A program made the translations under genes and the position numbers. Below are positions 59,015 to 64,000 of a stretch of DNA of 64,000 nt, one piece after another. The notes beneath the pieces were generated by a model. It had not been told where the DNA came from. It saw only the letters and a list, made by a program, of their open reading frames with translations, and did no database searches. The DNA is taken from the NCBI RefSeq assembly GCF_000003815.2, contig NC_049980.1:15650915-15714914 (forward strand). Reading direction: 5' to 3'. Origin of the DNA: Branchiostoma floridae (taxonomy: Eukaryota; Chordata; Leptocardii; Amphioxiformes; Branchiostomatidae). Position 1 is the stretch's first letter, and every line of letters starts with the position of its first letter.

Positions 59015-62000
59015 CTGTAAGGAAGAAAAAACTGTGAGTCTCATCTGATTAAATCATTTAAAACATCTACATAGAAACTTGATGCAAATTATAACTGGAA
59101 AAACATACAACATCCTCACTCATAACCATCATATTGTTTCAGCTATTGTAGGTCCAAGTCTTGAGCTATACTTCCTTCAGTTAAACACTGCTCTCTTTCT
59201 GGAATACCTTGTACCCATGAAAGACAAGGCAAATGAGATTTTTCAAGGTTGAATAAAGGTTGGAAAAAAATTATTGATGTTTTCCTCAATATTGAACATA
59301 GTCCTTCATATCAAGTGTGTGCAAATGAAAGAAACAAACATGAGATGTACTTACACAGGAGCATCATCATCATCATCTGTAAATGAAAAAGACAAATAGA
59401 AAATCAGGATTGCTCAATGCTGCATTTGTCTCTATAGCAACCAACAGTACATTTAAACCGTGGCATGCATCACTAATTTGAAAATACATTAGAAAACTAC
59501 TAGTATGTTAAAAATCATCAGTTTCATTTCAACTATGTACATCAACATCTGCAGCACACATTATCTACTAGGCTACTGATGTGTACCTCATAACATGTAT
59601 GTACATTACATTCAAATCATACACATGCAATTCATAAGTCTGTTCATACAAATGTAGGTAGTGAGAATAGACAGAAGCCGACAACTAGAAATGCATACAG
59701 AAGATGAACATGAACAGTGGATGGTTTTTGCTGTTGCTTGCACAGAAAAACATCAATAGTGGATCAGTTGAAGAAGATATAAGTACCAAGCTACCTTTGT
59801 GCCTCTTTCCTACCAGTCTATGGTGATATCAAAAACCTTGTACTTTTTTTCCCTACCAGTCTATGGTAAAATCAAAAAGAATTGTACTTCTTTCCTACCA
59901 GTGTATGGTAACATAAAAAAACTGACTTCTGGCTGTATTGGTAAGTGTTAAAGCAAACCAGTAATATGTCATATTTCCTTAGTCAAATAGTCAATACACA
60001 ACTTAGGCAGCAGAACATTAGTAAAACTGCTTAATCAACTAGTATTTGAGAGCAATTACTATTCAAAATTTAAGTAAACTTAAAACAATGCAAAGAAAAG
60101 TGGAGCCAGTTTACAGATTAGGACATTTAGGGAATGTATATGCTATTCTAATAAGAGATGGTGTATGTATGTATGAGAACTGCAATCAGTCCATCTCCAG
60201 CAGGCAGAAATGTGTATGTGACAGCATGCTGAAAGAAGACATCACCTTGACCAAGGAAAACGAGATGTGAGACCAGTGCTTTCCTTATTTTCTGGTCTAT
60301 CTCTACTACTGCGGGACGCAGGGGCACCCAGGGGAGCTGACCATGTAGAAAACGATAATAGAACAGAATAGTTGTATATGAAATGTTCCAAGTCAAAGCA
60401 AACCCCACGGTAGACAGTACAAATATAGACTCAAACTTTTTAACATCCCAAAGCCACAATGTTTTGGCACATTTAACATATGCACATATGCCAGGTGTTT
60501 GTATCATGTCACCTTGTGCCATATATCCTTCTGTACTCCCTGTCACCTTTGGGGTTCACTTGGAGAAGCATAACAATAAATAAGGAAAAAGACAAAGAAA
60601 CACTACTGTACACAAAAGAAACAAGAGAAAAGAACATGATATATGACAAGAGAGGCAGTATCTTTAAGCCAAGAAAGTAATTGTGGAGGAGTAAAGAACA
60701 AGAATCTTATGTAAATAGTATCTAGGTCTTATAAACCAAGTCTTCTCCTTACCATCGTCAGCTGTGTCATCTGAGTCAGACTTCCTTTTCTCGAAGTAGA
60801 AGATAATGGCCACCAGGATGACAACCTCAGCCAGAATGCCTAGGAAGGGCCACAAAGCTGCCAGGCGGTCTGTAACACAAACACAAAATGCTACATTTGA
60901 CTTCAGTCAAATTCCCCACACTTTCAACATACACAATCTGGCAATAAAGCAGTTTGCCACTATATGCTACAAAATACACAATACAAAAGGAATAAGAGTG
61001 ATTGACATACCTTTTACCCTCAGCAGAACATCCAAGGTAGTAGCACCAATGCTGTTTTCAGCACTGCAAGTGTAGGTTGCCCTGTCCCCCATCTCTAAGT
61101 TGGTGATTACAAGGTTTGCTGCACCATCATCATCCATGAAATAGCTCATTCTGCAGGCATGATGAACAAAGATGTACATTGTAAAATGATAACATAATGA
61201 AGACTAAGCAGCTGTGTATTGAATAGATGAATGACGGGACTTTGGGTAGAATCTCAGGGCAACTGCACTCGACACCACATGCATCTTCAACCAAGCACAC
61301 TTGGTCATCACAACACAGTCTTTATGATAAGTATACATGTAATGGGTTTGTTACTTTGTTTAACCTCCTCATGGTATACAACACCAGCTTTGTGTAAACC
61401 TGATACAGCTTTGAATAAGAATGGAGGGTTCTTTAACATGCTTCTTGTGTGGCTCTCCTCCAACATGGGACCTCCATTTACAGCCCTTAGCCAAAGCTAG
61501 GTGCTAGGTACTAGGCCTTTCCCAAGCTAGGGTTTAACATCAAGACCTACCAGGGATTCAAACTCAGCACCTCCCTGTTCTGAGACAACAACCCTAACCA
61601 CAGTGCCACCGTGACCCCATTGGGACACTACAATTATAACTGCAGCACACATGTACAGCACATCATCATCATCATCATCATTGTGCATGCATATTGGCCT
61701 GAATGACATATCTAAAACATCAAGTTGTCACGTACAGGTTTTTGAGTAACATTGTCTTGGAACATTTTGATTCACTAGGAAGACAGCAATGGATTATGCT
61801 GCATAGCTTTACTGTTCCTGGACCCCTTTCCAATGAGTATGCACTAAGACCAGGAGCATGGTCAATAAACACTTGACCATGCACATAGAGCAAGTACCGG
61901 GACAAACTACATGATTTTTATGCCTCCCATGAGACCTAACCTGGAGCTCATGTTGGCCAGTTCTTCGTCATCCTTGATCCACTTGACAGTTGGAGTGGGG

Positions 62001-64000
62001 TAGCCTTCAGCAGTGCACTTCAGAGTCACTGTTTCACCTTCCTGGTACTTCACGGACTTCCTGAAATGGGAGGTGATCCTTGGGGCCGCTATGGACACAG
62101 GAAGAGTTATATTAGCATAGGGACATCACATTTCACCAGGAGTTTCGCAACCCCAGACCCTACTGAAGACATGGAAACACCAAATCATGAAAGAATGAAA
62201 GAAAAAAGACAGTAGCAAAGCCTGAGGCTCTGGACTGTGCATGGAAGAATCTAACACAGAGGAGAAGGGACCAGCTGCTGGCCTAGGCACTGAAGCAAGT
62301 ATGCAGGAAAAGTTATAGTCAAGTATAGCCTATGTACAGTCTGGCTTCTGGTAAGCTGAGATAGTGCACTCAACTCAGAAAACCATGATCACTAACCCTG
62401 TTTTTTTATACTCAAGCAAATCATTACCACCTCAGCAAGGAGGGGCTTCATGCAATCACTCAACATGGTTGTAACATCAGTAACATCAGTTACAATGGAC
62501 ATAAATGTGCTTTGAATTCATGATTGTCTACAATCAGCATTTTCAGAGATGCATGCATTCATTTTTTTCATTGAATCCATTTTTCCACATGGGTGAAGAG
62601 AGTCATACATGTAAGACACGCTTGGGAATAAAGGAATTGGTTTGGGCCACACGGTGTCAATAGCTTACCATACACGGTGATGTCTCTGCTGTCGGTGACA
62701 GTGGCTCCGGTACTGGTCACAGTGAAGGTCACAGTGCAGGTGTACACTCCACCATCGGTCCCACTCGCTAACCTGATCTTGAGATAGTAGTTGGGCTGTG
62801 CAGTGCCTATGAAGGCAAAACAAAAGAAATTTACCACTGTCACAGAGACATACATACATTATCTAACAGTTTAATCTCATTGGACATTCTGGTGACATCT
62901 GTCACTTTTCTTCAGAGTCACTGGAATGAACTGGAAGAAGCAGTGAACATCATGTAAAAGTTAAACGTAATTGCTGTATATAAATGTCACTATGTCAATC
63001 ATGTTTAATACATGCAGTATTATCACAAACACCGACACATCTTCTGAACCAATTTTATAGGACACAAATTGTCTATTACAGCAGTTACACACATCTTATG
63101 TTTGAGATATAGTCATTGTTCTTTTCTGCTATATCTTTGTGACACCATAAATTATTCAAACATTTTCACAGCACAGCTGCAACCACCTCAGACTCAGTGA
63201 CTGGTGTGAATATCAACATGTCATCTTCAGGTAAATGCATAACGTTGGGTAAAGACCTCCAGGTATGATGCTGTTGTGTCATGCCATGGGGCGGTTATAC
63301 CACCAAATACAAATACAGATTCATAACTCTTGGACATCTTATCAGAACCACTTACTGCCATCATCCTTCACAGCAACTCCATTCCTTGTCCAAGCAACGC
63401 TGGTCACTGTCAAGTCGCTCCCGGGGTTGCTGACCTCACAGCCCAGCTCCAGGGGTCCTATCTTTGTCAGGTTTGTATCAGCTGTCTGGTTGATGAGGAC
63501 CTCTGGGGAAGCAGATGAAGTAATGCATGAAGCTGTCTATACCAAAAAAGTACATTAACTAACACTTCATGGGCCTTGATGATAGTGTTTGATACAGGTG
63601 ATTTTGACCGATTCACAACTGGGAGAGACATCTCAAGAAAAATGAAGGTAATCGTGCTTGTGAAGACTTACTTGCCAGGATATTGAGATTTGCTTGTGCT
63701 GAAATCCATTTTGTAGGCTCTGTCGTTGGGTTACTGCCACGGGTGGGGTCATTTGATGCATAACACTTGTACTGGCCAGTGTCACCAACCACCAAGTCAT
63801 CAATGCTGCAGGAGAGGATGGACATGTCATGAATACCAATATGATATATATCTTTCACTTCAGGTGTTAAATTTTGCATTTGGCAAAACAAACCAGTATA
63901 AGTTTAACACCATCTTTAGGCGCAGTTGGAATTACAAATTATCTAACATAACAACTATAAGAGGTTGCAGTTATAAGCCTAGCTTTAAACAAAAACTTGC
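58930..64000 (-). CDS. BSG: Basigin/neuroplastin/embigin-type immunoglobulin membrane protein (5' end off window)
   Basis: Eight exons join in frame: 63672-63805, 63356-63502, 62669-62806, 61941-62088, 61011-61150, 60753-60869, 59355-59376 and 58930-59014, giving 309 residues plus a missing N-terminus. Three Ig units: the end of the first (DDLVVGDTGQYKCYASND), a second split over two exons (ELGCEV, VAWTRNG, GVYTCTV) and a third (VTLKCTAEGYPTPTVKWIKD, DRATYTCSAEN). The membrane helix LWPFLGILAEVVILVAIIFY with its buried Glu, then EKRK, an acidic tail and an RLRN-type end, is the family signature. By family knowledge it is a cell-surface chaperone for monocarboxylate transporters. The three-Ig layout matches neuroplastin and long basigin; a single pre-vertebrate gene is likely. 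Confidence 0.9.
59355..59376 (-). CDS. BSG: BSG-like 22-bp microexon
   Basis: Encodes DDDDDAP plus part of Val, with phases matching both neighbours; bracketed by TTTACAG and GT|GTAAGT. The acidic run corresponds to the DDDDA stretch of basigin. Confidence 0.8.
60753..60869 (-). CDS. BSG: BSG-like exon: transmembrane helix
   Basis: 117 bp. The helix keeps the conserved ALWPFLG start and membrane Glu used to bind transporter partners, then FEKRK. Confidence 0.95.
61011..61150 (-). CDS. BSG: BSG-like exon: Ig domain 3, second half
   Basis: 140 bp, NLVITNLEMGDRATYTCSAE then LDVLLRVK before the membrane. Confidence 0.92.
61340..61625 (-). repeat. tRNA-derived SINE
   Basis: On the minus strand: GGTGGCACTGTGGTTAGGGT (A-box area), GAGTTTGAATCCC (B-box), then TAGCTTGGGAAAGGCC and the tail words TGTTAAAGAACCC and GTTGTATACC. 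In an intron of the basigin-like gene. Confidence 0.75.
61662..61681. repeat. CAT trinucleotide microsatellite
   Basis: Tandem CAT/ATC run in the intron before the third Ig unit's second half. Confidence 0.85.
61941..62088 (-). CDS. BSG: BSG-like exon: Ig domain 3, first half
   Basis: 148 bp, starts APRITSHF and includes EGETVTLKCTAEGYPTPTVK with the core Trp after it. Confidence 0.92.
62669..62806 (-). CDS. BSG: BSG-like exon: Ig domain 2, second half
   Basis: 138 bp, YYLKIRLASGTDGGVYTCTV; CTTCATAG acceptor, G|GTAAGC donor. Confidence 0.88.
63356..63502 (-). CDS. BSG: BSG-like exon: Ig domain 2, first half
   Basis: 147 bp, GPLELGCEVSN and SVAWTRNGV give the B-strand Cys and core Trp. Candidate N-glycosylation sites NQT and NLT. 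Confidence 0.88.
63672..63805 (-). CDS. BSG: BSG-like exon: end of Ig domain 1
   Basis: 134 bp, entered at the last base of a codon after CTCTCCTGCAG. DTGQYKCYA is the F-strand cysteine motif; ends A|GTAAGT. Confidence 0.8.

Overview
The window is eukaryotic and looks like amphioxus (Branchiostoma) or a close invertebrate deuterostome. The basis is short exons joined by GT-AG introns, single pre-duplication-like versions of genes that vertebrates hold as small families (PAR-bZIP, basigin/neuroplastin), and a heavy load of small inverted-repeat transposons. The species call is inference. One run of 100 N (55036-55135) is an assembly gap.

Four protein-coding genes can be reconstructed exon by exon, each with consistent splice phases. 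(1) Minus strand, 16822 down past position 1: a receptor-type protein tyrosine phosphatase. It has a signal peptide, a long Thr/Ser/Pro-rich mucin-like ectodomain, a SEA-like module, one membrane helix and the start of the phosphatase domain; the catalytic end lies beyond the left edge. (2) Plus strand, 28816-36299: a 12-exon alkylglycerol monooxygenase (AGMO, ether-lipid cleavage), 451 residues, whose last codons and stop come from a transposon. (3) Plus strand, 48020-53552: a four-exon PAR-bZIP transcription factor of the TEF/HLF/DBP/Pdp1 group, 277 residues, with three PAR-bZIP-type binding sites upstream. (4) Minus strand, from beyond position 64000 down to 58930: a basigin/neuroplastin-type immunoglobulin membrane protein, in-window part 309 residues. 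A fifth open frame (27015-27569, minus) with a mitochondrial-presequence-like start is less certain.

Between and inside the genes the DNA is mostly repeats. They include elements with 9-bp target duplications and TIRs beginning TACTCTCC or TAGTCTCC, TA-flanked pogo-like elements with CAGTCAAACCTG ends, and a nested element at 749-3460. There are also two ~150-160 bp satellites, several tRNA-derived SINEs, a LINE scrap, and a family of repeats sharing a TAACTCGAGAA-type core.

The most unusual signal is a family of ultrashort palindromic insertions of 20-32 bp (CAAGG...CCTTG). Four copies (31993, 39725, 42322, 42917) are each flanked by a perfect 7-bp direct repeat, as expected of true transposition events. 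The four main genes have unrelated functions (signalling, lipid metabolism, transcription, adhesion/chaperoning); nothing suggests they work as one pathway.
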